A stretch of DNA of 12,468 nt, taken from JBPCOI01 sp051000395. GTDB lineage: Bacteria; Actinomycetota; Actinomycetes; Mycobacteriales; Jatrophihabitantaceae. Shown in pieces: positions 1-9,024 of this stretch. A model generated the notes under the pieces. That model did not search any database. It was given only the letters and a program-made list of their open reading frames with translations, and was not told the origin of the DNA. Position 1 is the first letter of the stretch. The number at the start of each line of letters is the position of its first letter. Position numbers and translations under genes: made by a program. The DNA is taken from NCBI GenBank assembly GCA_051000395.1, contig JBPCOI010000046.1, forward strand, positions 1 to 12,468, written 5' to 3'.

Positions 1-3
1 ACC

Positions 4-447
4 GTGCACGGCGAGCCGGTGCAGGGAATCGACCGTTTTCTCGGCGACGTCCGTACTGGCCGGTTCGAGCGCAGCCTCGCCGCGTTGACCGCCGCCGGCG
101 CATTGATCACCACGGCGGAGATATACACCGAGCACGACTCGGCGAGCTTCGGCAACCGGGTGATGTGGTGGCCGATCGTGGTCCTGCCGACCCTGGTGCC
201 CGCGGGTATCGGGGCGGTGTTCTCCCGTCGGGTAGCGAAGACGGTGTTGCCGGTGGCGTCGGCGCTGGTCGTGGCCAACGGAGTGCAGGGCACCTACCTG
301 CACGCACGGGGCATCGCGCAGAAGCCCGGGGGATGGAAGAACGCCCGGTACAACATGGAGATGGGCCCGCCAGTGCTTGCCCCGCTGCTCGTGACGATGG
401 TCGGCGGGATGGGCCTGCTGGCCGCGATCCTGCGGCGCGAGAAGTGA
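4..447 (+). CDS. Small four-helix membrane protein of unknown function, first visible gene of the redox operon
   Basis: I do not recognise a named family. The 147-residue product has four likely membrane segments, near residues 24-41, 53-73, 78-98 and 122-143. Short basic or polar loops lie between them (RR at 75-76, a KPGGWKNARYN loop at 107-117), and the C-terminus is charged. Histidines H44 and H100 lie near helix ends; whether they bind anything is unknown. The stop codon overlaps the GTG start of the next gene by 4 bp, which points to translational coupling with the dehydrogenase small subunit. I infer a possible role as membrane anchor or electron-transfer partner for the GMC complex; this is not shown. 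The start is uncertain: GTG at 4 is the first visible one, but the frame stays open to base 1, so the gene may begin outside the window. Confidence 0.72.
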   Translation: MHGEPVQGIDRFLGDVRTGRFERSLAALTAAGALITTAEIYTEHDSASFGNRVMWWPIVVLPTLVPAGIGAVFSRRVAKTVLPVASALVVANGVQGTYLHARGIAQKPGGWKNARYNMEMGPPVLAPLLVTMVGGMGLLAAILRREK

Positions 448-1081
448 GCGACGTCAGCCACACCCCGGGCGGCGGTCCCGCGAGGTTTCCCGGCTTCGAC
501 GTGCTCACCCAGACGCCGCACTGGGACCCGGTCACGACCGGCGTGGTGCTGGCCCGGATCGGGATGGCACCGGACATCCGGTTCTTCACGCCGGCCGAGG
601 AGGCCGCCGCAACCGCGCTGTGCAACCAGCTGCTGCACCAGCACGACGACCCGCGGGTGCCGATCGTGAATCAGATCGACGCCCGCCTGGCCGAGCAGCA
701 GACCGACGGCTGGCACTACGAGGACATGCCCGAGGACGGCCAGGCGTGGCGCGATTCGCTCGCCGGGCTCGACGCCGACGCGAACGAACAGTTCGGCTCG
801 GACTTCGTCGCCTGCTCACGGGACGAGCAGGCCCTGGTAGTCCAGGGCGTGCAGGACGCAGGCTCGAAGCCGTGGCACGGCATGGACGCCGGGCATCTCT
901 GGAGCCTGTGGACGCGCTACGCGTGCACCGCGTTCTACGCCCATCCGGCGGCCTGGAACGAGATCGGCTTTCCCGGACCGGCCTACCCGCGCGGCTACAA
1001 GAACCCTGGCGTCGACGCCCGCGAGCCCTTCGAGGTCCGCGACACCCGACCGCAGGACGACCCCGCTCGGAGGAGTTCCTG

Positions 1082-1082
<1 letters not shown>
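444..1082 (+). CDS. Gluconate 2-dehydrogenase subunit 3-like small subunit
   Basis: The 212-residue product resembles the small (gamma) subunit that accompanies GMC flavoproteins in gluconate, FAD-glucose and glucoside 3-dehydrogenases, where it stabilises and escorts the catalytic subunit. Visible hallmarks are the FFTPAEEAAATAL block from residue 47, followed by a DDPRVP/IDARL segment, and a C-terminal block from about residue 164 (FYAHPAAW, then EIGFPGPAYPRGY). The GTG start at 444 lies in a GTGA overlap with the upstream stop. Extending the frame upstream only reads antiparallel sense of the membrane gene in the wrong frame. The stop TGA shares one base with the ATG of the GMC gene. Unusually, the N-terminus has no twin-arginine or hydrophobic signal, although relatives often carry the Tat signal for the whole complex. 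I infer a cytoplasmic complex, perhaps docked to the membrane. Confidence 0.87.
1068..1075 (+). promoter_or_regulatory. Shine-Dalgarno of the GMC gene
   Basis: CGGAGGAG lies 6 nt before the ATG at 1082, inside the last codons of the upstream gene. It fixes this ATG as the start and rules out the long upstream extension of the same frame. Confidence 0.7.
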
Positions 1083-2719
<1,637 letters not shown>

Positions 2720-2730
2720 CGCGGCCGTCC

Positions 2731-2772
2731 GCACGAACACCCAGCAGCACGAACACCGACCCGCACGAACAC
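2731..2772 (+). repeat. Three direct 10-bp repeats at 16-nt spacing
   Basis: GCACGAACAC occurs perfectly at 2731-2740, 2747-2756 and 2763-2772, with different 6-nt spacers (CCAGCA, CGACCC). This gives an exact 16-nt period in the 69-nt gap between the GMC and TPP-enzyme genes. The last copy ends just before the GAGAGGA Shine-Dalgarno (2774-2780). It could be a protein-binding array, an mRNA element that sets expression of the downstream genes, or a remnant of tandem duplication. The role is unknown. Confidence 0.85.
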
Positions 2773-2773
2773 A

Positions 2774-2780
2774 GAGAGGA
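2774..2780 (+). promoter_or_regulatory. Shine-Dalgarno of the TPP-enzyme gene
   Basis: GAGAGGA ends 8 nt before the ATG at 2789 and directly follows the third copy of the 10-bp repeat. Anything bound to, or folded over, the repeat could affect ribosome access here. Confidence 0.65.
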
Positions 2781-2788
2781 ACCAACCG

Positions 2789-4582
2789 ATGGCCAGCAAA
2801 ACCGTCGCCGACTACCTGCTCGAACGACTACGTGACTGGGGCGTGGACAAGGTCTTCGCCTTCCCCGGCGACGGCATCAACGGCGTGCTCGCCGCGTGGG
2901 GGCGCGCCGGGAACAAGCCGATGTTCGTGCAGTCGCGCCACGAGGAGATGAGCGCCTTCGAAGCCGTGGGTTACGCGAAGTTCACCGACCGCTTCGGGGT
3001 GTGCATGGCAACCTCCGGACCGGGCGCGATCCACCTGCTCAACGGTCTCTACGACGCGAAGCTCGACCACGTGCCGGTCGTCGCGATCGTCGGCCAGACG
3101 AACCGTTCGGCGATGGGCGGTTCCTACCAGCAGGAGGTCGATCTGCTGACGCTGTTCAAGGACGTGGCCAGCGAATACGTGCAGATGGTGACCGTCCCCG
3201 AGCAGCTGCCGAACGTGCTCGACCGTGCGATCCGGGTGGCGCTGGCTGAACGCGCGCCGACGGCGATCATCATCCCGTCCGACGTACAGGAGCTGGAGTA
3301 CTCGCCACCGACGCACGAGTTCAAGATGGTGCCCTCGAGCATCGGCGTCGACTGGCCCACCCCCGCCCCGGACGATGCCGCGATCATGCGCGCCGCGGAG
3401 ATCCTCAATGCCGGCGAGAAGGTCGCGATCCTGGCCGGCTCCGGCGCCCGCGGCGCCCGCGCCGAACTTCAGGAGGTCGCCGAGCTGCTCGGCGCCGGCG
3501 TCGCCAAGCCGCTGCTGGGCAAGGACGTGCTCTCCGACGAGCTGCCCTACGTCACCGGCTCGATCGGCCTGCTCGGCACCCGCCCGAGCTACGAGCTGAT
3601 GAAGGAGTGCGACACGTTGCTGACCGTCGGCTCCAGCTTCCCATACACACAGTTCCTGCCCGAGTTCGACCAGGCTCGCGCCGTGCAGATCGACATCGAC
3701 GGCAAGTTCATCGGCATGCGCTACCCGTACGAGCTGAACCTCGTCGGCGACGCGAAGGCGACGCTGAAGGCACTCATCCCCAAGCTGCAGCGCAAACAGG
3801 ACCGTGCCTGGCGCGACAAGGTCGAGTCCAACGTGAAGCGCTGGTGGGAGGTGATGGAAGCCGAGGCAATGGTCACGGCCGACCCCGTCAACCCGATGCG
3901 GCTGTTCTACGAGCTGTCCTCCCGGCTGCCGGACAACGCCATCGTCACCGCGGACTCCGGCTCCTCGGCGAACTGGTACGCGCGGCAGCTGAAGTTCCGC
4001 GGCGAGATGCGCGGCTCGCTGTCCGGGAACCTGGCCACGATGGGCCCCGGCGTGCCGTACGGCATCGGCGCGAAGTTCGGCAACCCGGATCGCCCGGTCA
4101 TCGTGTTCGCCGGCGACGGCGCAATGCAGATGAACGGGATGGCCGAGCTGATCACCATCAAGCACTACTGGCAGCAGTGGTCCGATCCGCGCCTGGTCGT
4201 CGCCGTCCTGCACAACAGCGACCTCAACCAGGTCACCTGGGAGATGCGGGCGATGGAGGGCTCCCCGAAGTTCGCCGAGTCGCAGACCCTGCCCAGCGTC
4301 GACTTCGCCGCCGTGGCCGCGACGTTCGGGTTGCAGTCGATCACGATCGACGATCCCGACCAGATCGGCCCGGCCTGGGACCGGGCACTGAGCGCGGACC
4401 GGCCGACTCTGCTCGACGTGCACACCGACCCGAACGTGCCGCCGATCCCGCCGCACGCCACCTACGAGCAGATGAAGGACGCCGCCGAGGCGATGCTCAA
4501 GGGCGACGAGAACCGGTGGGGGATCATGAAGGAAGGACTCAAGACGAAGATGCAGGAGTTCCTTCCGCACAAGGAGGACTAG
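2789..4582 (+). CDS. PoxB-like thiamine-diphosphate enzyme (pyruvate:quinone oxidoreductase/pyruvate oxidase-type)
   Basis: The 597-residue product has the three-domain layout of TPP-dependent 2-keto acid decarboxylases. The N-terminal PYR domain carries the likely catalytic glutamate in RHEE (E52). A central nucleotide/FAD-type domain spans about residues 190-340, with AGSGARGA at 216-223 and VGSSFPY at 280-286; the latter resembles the FPY segment of PoxB. The C-terminal PP domain has the diphosphate/Mg motif GDGAMQMN from G442. Family knowledge suggests decarboxylation of pyruvate or a related 2-keto acid, with electrons passed to FAD and then quinone. The charged tail at residues 556-597 runs past the core, like the lipid-binding tail of PoxB, and could tether the enzyme to the membrane; that is inference. 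The stop is 3 nt before the next start. An acetolactate synthase or another 2-keto acid decarboxylase cannot be fully excluded. Confidence 0.88.
   Translation: MASKTVADYLLERLRDWGVDKVFAFPGDGINGVLAAWGRAGNKPMFVQSRHEEMSAFEAVGYAKFTDRFGVCMATSGPGAIHLLNGLYDAKLDHVPVVAIVGQTNRSAMGGSYQQEVDLLTLFKDVASEYVQMVTVPEQLPNVLDRAIRVALAERAPTAIIIPSDVQELEYSPPTHEFKMVPSSIGVDWPTPAPDDAAIMRAAEILNAGEKVAILAGSGARGARAELQEVAELLGAGVAKPLLGKDVLSDELPYVTGSIGLLGTRPSYELMKECDTLLTVGSSFPYTQFLPEFDQARAVQIDIDGKFIGMRYPYELNLVGDAKATLKALIPKLQRKQDRAWRDKVESNVKRWWEVMEAEAMVTADPVNPMRLFYELSSRLPDNAIVTADSGSSANWYARQLKFRGEMRGSLSGNLATMGPGVPYGIGAKFGNPDRPVIVFAGDGAMQMNGMAELITIKHYWQQWSDPRLVVAVLHNSDLNQVTWEMRAMEGSPKFAESQTLPSVDFAAVAATFGLQSITIDDPDQIGPAWDRALSADRPTLLDVHTDPNVPPIPPHATYEQMKDAAEAMLKGDENRWGIMKEGLKTKMQEFLPHKED
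4571..4578 (+). promoter_or_regulatory. Shine-Dalgarno deciding the GTG start of the FAD/Fe-S dehydrogenase
   Basis: AAGGAGGA sits inside the last codons of the TPP-enzyme gene, 7 nt before GTG 4586. It supports this GTG as the true start and coupled translation of the two genes. Confidence 0.7.
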
Positions 4583-4585
4583 GCG

Positions 4586-7471
4586 GTGGACGCCGCCGTC
4601 GCCGCGGATGCCGGGGAGTTCGCCCGGCACCTGCGCACCCGCATCCGCGGCGAGGTGCGCGTCGACCCCGGCGCGCGGGCGCTGTATGCCACCGACGCGT
4701 CCAACTACCGGCACCTGCCGGTAGGCGTCGTCACCCCACGGGACCCAGCCGATGTCGTCGCGACGCTGGCTGCGTGCCGCGAACGCGGGCTGCCCGTGCT
4801 CGCACGCGGGGGTGGCACGAGCCTGGCCGGGCAGGGCTGCAACGCCGCCGTGGTGCTCGACTTCTCACGGCACATGAACGAGATCCTCGAACTGGACGTG
4901 GCGGGGCGCACCGCCACCGTCCAGCCCGGCGTCGTGCTCGACGACCTGCGCGAGGCGGCCGGCAAGCACGGGCTGACCTTCGGTCCGGACCCCGCCACCC
5001 ACTCGCGGTGCACGCTCGGGGGCATGATCGGAAACAACTCGTGTGGCGTGCACTCGATCATGGCTGGGCGCACCGTCGACAATGTCCAGGCGCTGGAGAT
5101 CCTCACCTACCGCGGGGACCGGATGTGGGTCGGTCCGACTACGTCCGAACAATTCGAACAGATCGTCGCCCAAGGCGGTCGGCAGGGCGAGATCTACGCG
5201 GCGCTGCACGAGTTGCGCGAACGCTACGGCTCGCTCGTGCGCGAGCACTACCCCGACATCCCGCGCCGCGTCTCGGGCTACAACCTCGACGAGCTGCTGG
5301 GCGAGCCGGGCATGCAGGTGGCGCGGGCGCTGGTCGGTTCCGAAGGCACCTGCGTCGTGGTGCTGCAGGCACGGCTGCGCCTCGTGCCGCAGCCCGCTTT
5401 CCGCCGCACGGTGGTGCTGGGCTTCCCGGACGGCGCCGTTGCGGCCGACGCGGTTCCCGCGGTGATGGCGCACGAGCCAATCGGGCTGGAGGGCTTCGAC
5501 GGCGTGCTGATGGACGACGTGCGCGCGCTCGGCCTGCACCGCGACGGCTGGGACCTGCTGCCCGAGGGCCGCGGCTGGCTGCTCGCCGAGTTCGGCGCCG
5601 AGACCGAGGAGCAGGCCGACGCCGCGACGCAACGGGTGGCCGGCGAGTTCGAGCACGCTCGGGCGCTGAGCGCGGACGAGTCGCCGCAGGTCTGGGGCAT
5701 CCGCGAGTCCGGCCTCGGCGCGACCGCCCGCGTCCCGGGTCAGCGGCCCACCTGGCCGGGCTGGGAGGACTCCGCGGTCGACCCCGCCCGGCTCGGCGAC
5801 TACCTGCGCGAGCTGCGCACGCTGTGCGACCGCTTCGGCTACCACGCCGCCCTCTACGGGCACTTCGGGCAGGGCTGCGTGCACACCCGCATCGACTTCG
5901 AACTCGCCAGCGCGACCGGCATCGCCACGTTCCGGTCGTTCATGACCGAGGCCGCGCGCTTGTGCGTGCGCTTCGGGGGTTCGTTGTCCGGCGAGCACGG
6001 CGACGGCCAGGCTCGCGCGGAATTGCTGCCGCTGATGTTCGGCGACGAACTGGTCAGCGCCTTCGGGCAGTTCAAACGGATCTGGGACCCGGACGCGATG
6101 ATGAATCCGCGCAAGGTCGTCGACGCGGGCGCGCTCGACGAGAACCTGCGCCTCGGCGCCGGCTACCGTCCGCGCCAGCTCGACACGCACTTCGCGTTCG
6201 CCGAGGACGGTGGCGACTTCGCCAAGGCCGTGTCGCGATGCGTCGGCGTGGGCGCCTGCCGCACCCACGGCGGAAGCGTCATGTGCCCCAGCTATCAGGC
6301 GACCCGCGAGGAGGAGCACTCCACGCGGGGACGGGCGCACCTGCTGTTCGAGCTGCTCAACGGCGACGAGCTCGCCGGCGGCTGGCGCGATCGGCACGTG
6401 AAGGACGCCCTGGACCTGTGCATGTCCTGCAAGGGCTGCAAGCACGACTGCCCGGTCGGCGTCGACATGGCCCGCTACAAGGCCGAGTTCCTGTCCCACT
6501 GGTACTCGCGGCGGCTGCGCCCCGCACCCGCGTACTCGATGGGGTTGCTCATGCACACCGCGCGCCTCGCGTCGCTGGCACCCGGGCTGGCCAACGCCGT
6601 GACGCACGCGCCCGGTATCTCGACGCTGGCCAAACGCCTGGCCGGCGTGCACCCCGACCGCGACGCGCCGCGCTTCGCCCCGACGACCTTTCGCCACGCC
6701 TGGGCTCGGCGCCCGCAGCACTATGACACCGGCGGGACGCCGGTGCTGCTGTGGCCGGACACCTTCACCGACCACTTCCACCCGCAGAGCGGGATCGCCG
6801 CTGCCCGGGTGCTGGCGGACGCGGGCTGCGCCGTCACGCTGCCCTCCGGTTGGGTCTGCTGCGGGCGCCCCCTCTACGACTGGGGGATGCTCGGCCACGC
6901 CCGACGGCTGCTCGCCCGCACGCTGCGGGTGATCGGTGCGCAGATCGACGCCGGGATGCCCATCGTCGTGCTGGAACCCAGCTGCGCGTCGGTGTTCCGC
7001 GAGGAGCTCACCGAACTGCTGCCCCGTGACCGCCGCGCCGCGCGCCTGGCTGCGCAGACCTACACCCTGGCCGAGTTCCTCGACAAGCACCGCCCGGACT
7101 GGCAGCCTCCGCAGGTCAGCGGCTCGGTGCTGGCGCACGGGCACTGCCACGACCGCTCGGTGCTCGACTTCGATGCCGAGCAGCGCCTGCTGCGACGGGC
7201 CGGCGCGCGCGTCGAGGTCCCGGCCAGCGGCTGCTGCGGCATGGCCGGTGCGTTCGGGTTCGAGGCCGCGCACTACGACGTCGCGCAGACCGTCGGCGAG
7301 CAGGCGCTGCTCCCGGCCGTCCGTGACGCGTCCGCGCAGACCACCCTCGTGGCCGACGGCTTCAGCTGCCGCGAGCAGATCCGCCAGGGCACCGGCCGTA
7401 CCCCCGCCCATCTCGCCGACGTGCTGGCGGCCGCGCTGGCCGCCGGGCGCAACCCGAAGGAGACAGCATGA
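4586..7471 (+). CDS. FAD-binding and (Fe-S)-binding 2-hydroxyacid dehydrogenase (GlcD-GlcF/GlpC-type fusion)
   Basis: The 961-residue product fuses a GlcD/D-lactate-dehydrogenase-like flavoprotein to a GlpC/GlcF-like Fe-S subunit. The PCMH FAD domain shows RGGGTS at 74-79 and GGMIGNNSCG ending at 154. The FAD-oxidase C-terminal domain ends with GEHGDGQ at 469-475 and a WDPDAMMNPRK segment. Ferredoxin-like Cys sets follow: C552/C558/C567P with wide spacing, and the canonical C612-x2-C615-x2-C618-x3-C622-P, a [4Fe-4S] motif. Two CCG boxes close the protein (C758-C759-G760 and C883-C884-G885), with GHCHDRS between them. The family oxidises D-lactate, glycolate or other 2-hydroxyacids and delivers electrons to the quinone pool from the cytoplasmic face. 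The GTG start at 4586 has AAGGAGGA 7 nt upstream, and the stop overlaps the next gene by 4 bp. The exact substrate cannot be read from sequence. Confidence 0.92.
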   Translation: MDAAVAADAGEFARHLRTRIRGEVRVDPGARALYATDASNYRHLPVGVVTPRDPADVVATLAACRERGLPVLARGGGTSLAGQGCNAAVVLDFSRHMNEILELDVAGRTATVQPGVVLDDLREAAGKHGLTFGPDPATHSRCTLGGMIGNNSCGVHSIMAGRTVDNVQALEILTYRGDRMWVGPTTSEQFEQIVAQGGRQGEIYAALHELRERYGSLVREHYPDIPRRVSGYNLDELLGEPGMQVARALVGSEGTCVVVLQARLRLVPQPAFRRTVVLGFPDGAVAADAVPAVMAHEPIGLEGFDGVLMDDVRALGLHRDGWDLLPEGRGWLLAEFGAETEEQADAATQRVAGEFEHARALSADESPQVWGIRESGLGATARVPGQRPTWPGWEDSAVDPARLGDYLRELRTLCDRFGYHAALYGHFGQGCVHTRIDFELASATGIATFRSFMTEAARLCVRFGGSLSGEHGDGQARAELLPLMFGDELVSAFGQFKRIWDPDAMMNPRKVVDAGALDENLRLGAGYRPRQLDTHFAFAEDGGDFAKAVSRCVGVGACRTHGGSVMCPSYQATREEEHSTRGRAHLLFELLNGDELAGGWRDRHVKDALDLCMSCKGCKHDCPVGVDMARYKAEFLSHWYSRRLRPAPAYSMGLLMHTARLASLAPGLANAVTHAPGISTLAKRLAGVHPDRDAPRFAPTTFRHAWARRPQHYDTGGTPVLLWPDTFTDHFHPQSGIAAARVLADAGCAVTLPSGWVCCGRPLYDWGMLGHARRLLARTLRVIGAQIDAGMPIVVLEPSCASVFREELTELLPRDRRAARLAAQTYTLAEFLDKHRPDWQPPQVSGSVLAHGHCHDRSVLDFDAEQRLLRRAGARVEVPASGCCGMAGAFGFEAAHYDVAQTVGEQALLPAVRDASAQTTLVADGFSCREQIRQGTGRTPAHLADVLAAALAAGRNPKETA
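7457..7462 (+). promoter_or_regulatory. Shine-Dalgarno of the enolase-superfamily gene
   Basis: AAGGAG lies 5 nt before the ATG at 7468, within the coding end of the preceding gene. Together with the ATGA overlap it sets the start. Confidence 0.65.
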
Positions 7472-8571
7472 TCGAGACCGTCGTCGACTCCGTGGACGTC
7501 AGCGTCTACACCGTGCCCACCGACGCGCCCGAAGCCGACGGCACCCTCAGCTGGGACTCCACCACCATGGTGCTCGTGCAAGCCCGCGGCGGTGACACGG
7601 TGGGCACGGGCTGGACGTACGGTCCGAGCGCCTGCGCCACGATGATCACCGACAAGCTCGCGGACATCGTCACCGGACGCGACGCCATGGACGTCGGCGG
7701 GGCATTCGACGCGATGGTCAAAGCGATCCGCAACGCCGGGCGCCCGGGCGCGGTCGGCTACGCCATCTCCGCGATCGACGTCGCGCTGTGGGACCTCAAG
7801 GCCCGGCTGCTGGACCTCCCGCTGCACCGCCTGCTCGGCGCGGTGCGCGAGGAGGTACCCGTGTACGGCAGCGGAGGGTTCACCGCCTACGACGAGCGAC
7901 AGCTGCGCGAGCAACTCGGGCACTGGGCCGGTGCGCAGCACATCCCGCGAGTGAAGATCAAGATCGGGGAATCGTGGGGGACTGATGTAGCGCGCGACCT
8001 CGAGCGCATGCACCAGGCCCGCGCCATCGTCGGCGACGAGGTGGAGCTGTTCGTCGACGCCAACGGCGGCTACAACCGCAAGCAGGCGATCCGCGTGATG
8101 CGCGCTGCCGCCGACCTGGACGTGCGCTGGTACGAGGAACCCGTCAGCTCCGACGATCTCGACGGCCTGCGCGAGATCCGCGACGCGGTGCGGCCCGACG
8201 TCACCGCGGGGGAGTACGGCTACGACCTGTACTACTTCCGGCGCATGTGCGCCGCGGGCGCGGTGGACTGCCTGCAGGCCGACGTGTCGCGCTGCGGCGG
8301 GATCACGGAGTGGCTGCGGGTAGCGGCCGTCGCGGCGTCCTACGGGCTGCAGGTATCCGGCCACTGCGGGCCGCACCTGCACGCCCACGTCGCCGCGGCG
8401 ACACCGAACCTGCGGCATCTGGAGTGGTTCCACGACCACGTCCGCATCGAGTCGATGTTCTTCGACGGCACTCTCGACCCGAGCGGCGGGGTCGTGCGAC
8501 CCGACCCGTCGGCGCCGGGCAACGGGCTGACGCTGCGCGGCTCCGACGCCGAGCGGTTCCGTGCCCACTAG
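7468..8571 (+). CDS. Enolase-superfamily protein, mandelate racemase/acid-sugar dehydratase type
   Basis: The 367-residue product has the enolase-superfamily layout: an N-terminal capping domain and a C-terminal barrel with a complete mandelate racemase-type active site. K163-I-K165 is the KxK base. D197 (VDANG), E223 (WYEEP) and E249 (AGEYG) are the expected Mg2+ ligands. D272 (QADVSRCGG) with H299 (SGHCGP) form the Asp-His dyad, and E319 (HLEW) matches the final conserved glutamate. The family abstracts a proton alpha to a carboxylate, giving either racemisation or, most often in this group, dehydration of an aldonate or aldarate to a 2-keto-3-deoxy acid. Beside a GMC sugar-type dehydrogenase I favour a sugar-acid dehydratase; the substrate is unassigned. 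It is the last gene of the operon, in a 4-bp ATGA overlap with the previous one. Confidence 0.9.
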   Translation: MIETVVDSVDVSVYTVPTDAPEADGTLSWDSTTMVLVQARGGDTVGTGWTYGPSACATMITDKLADIVTGRDAMDVGGAFDAMVKAIRNAGRPGAVGYAISAIDVALWDLKARLLDLPLHRLLGAVREEVPVYGSGGFTAYDERQLREQLGHWAGAQHIPRVKIKIGESWGTDVARDLERMHQARAIVGDEVELFVDANGGYNRKQAIRVMRAAADLDVRWYEEPVSSDDLDGLREIRDAVRPDVTAGEYGYDLYYFRRMCAAGAVDCLQADVSRCGGITEWLRVAAVAASYGLQVSGHCGPHLHAHVAAATPNLRHLEWFHDHVRIESMFFDGTLDPSGGVVRPDPSAPGNGLTLRGSDAERFRAH

Positions 8572-8573
8572 GC

Positions 8574-8587
8574 CCGGCACGCGCCGG
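8574..8587. terminator. Weak GC hairpin between convergent genes
   Basis: CCGGC (8574-8578) and GCCGG (8583-8587) form a perfect 5-bp stem with the loop ACGC. It falls in the 24-nt gap between the stop of the enolase-superfamily gene and the stop of the convergent small gene. The stem is short and no T-run follows, so the terminator call rests mainly on position. Confidence 0.3.
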
Positions 8588-8595
8588 CGGCGCAC

Positions 8596-9009
8596 TCAGG
8601 CTTCGGAGCTACCGCGCGGTGCGGGGTCGAGCAGACCGGCCAGCCGGTGCCGGCAGTCCGCGCGACGGTAGAGCCGCTTGCCCTCGCGGACGTGGACGGC
8701 GGCCCGGTCATGCTCGCCGTGAGCAGCAGCCACGTCGGCGCGAGCCAGCGCCTGAGCAGCTTCGGCGAGGTCGAGGATGGCCGCTTCCCGCTCCACCCGG
8801 GCGCGAGCGGCCAGCGCGGTGCGCACCGCCGCCGGATCGACGGCCGGGGACAGACCCGTTGCGCTGACGGGCGCGCCGACCTCGGCCCGGATCCGGGCGG
8901 CCCATCCTTCGGCGACGCGGGTCACGACCGCCGGTGCAAGGCGAAGCTCGGCGCGGACGGCGGCCTGGCGTTGTCCTGCGCGTTGTCCTGCCACGAGTTC
9001 CTGCGTCAC
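8596..9009 (-). CDS. Small alanine/arginine-rich protein of unknown function
   Basis: I do not recognise this family. With GTG at 9009 the product has 137 residues. It is rich in Ala and Arg, has no membrane segment, and looks mostly helical, especially residues 58-127, where alternating acidic, basic and Ala residues could form a coiled coil or helical hairpin. A single Cys is at 119. The start at 9009 is chosen because AAGGAGG (minus strand, 9018-9024) lies 8 nt before it. A GTG at 9063 would add 18 residues, but its AGGAGG is only 3 nt away. Residues 7-14 read AGQRAGQR, from a perfect 12-bp tandem repeat. The gene is convergent with the operon and divergent from the DUF2254 gene. An open frame on the opposite strand exists but looks compositionally worse. 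Confidence 0.55.
   Translation of the reverse strand: MTQELVAGQRAGQRQAAVRAELRLAPAVVTRVAEGWAARIRAEVGAPVSATGLSPAVDPAAVRTALAARARVEREAAILDLAEAAQALARADVAAAHGEHDRAAVHVREGKRLYRRADCRHRLAGLLDPAPRGSSEA
8968..8991. repeat. Perfect 12-bp tandem duplication inside the small gene
   Basis: GCGTTGTCCTGC is present at 8968-8979 and again at 8980-8991. On the minus strand it encodes AGQR twice in frame near the N-terminus of the small protein. It looks like a recent slippage duplication. Confidence 0.85.
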
Positions 9010-9017
9010 GGCGCGCA

Positions 9018-9024
9018 CCTCCTT
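9018..9024 (-). promoter_or_regulatory. Shine-Dalgarno of the small minus-strand gene
   Basis: On the minus strand AAGGAGG lies 8 nt before GTG 9009. It is the best ribosome-binding site in this part and the reason for preferring the shorter protein. Confidence 0.6.

Noticed and set aside
620..1081. Upstream extension of the GMC protein
   Set aside because: It overlaps the small-subunit gene in another frame and is Arg-rich; ATG 1082 has CGGAGGAG at 6 nt.
2789..4582. Acetolactate synthase or benzoylformate decarboxylase as the TPP enzyme
   Set aside because: The central domain with the VGSSFPY segment and the extended C-terminal tail look closer to PoxB, though substrate assignment stays open.
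3607..6726. Very long plus-strand open frame across the TPP-enzyme and FAD/Fe-S genes
   Set aside because: Arg/Ala/Pro-rich low-complexity translation with no family motifs; it is the alternative frame of two genes with clear catalytic motifs in high-GC DNA.
4865..7411. Long minus-strand open frame opposite the FAD/Fe-S dehydrogenase
   Set aside because: Antisense shadow caused by G/C-rich third positions; no motifs, while the plus-strand frame has complete cofactor sites.
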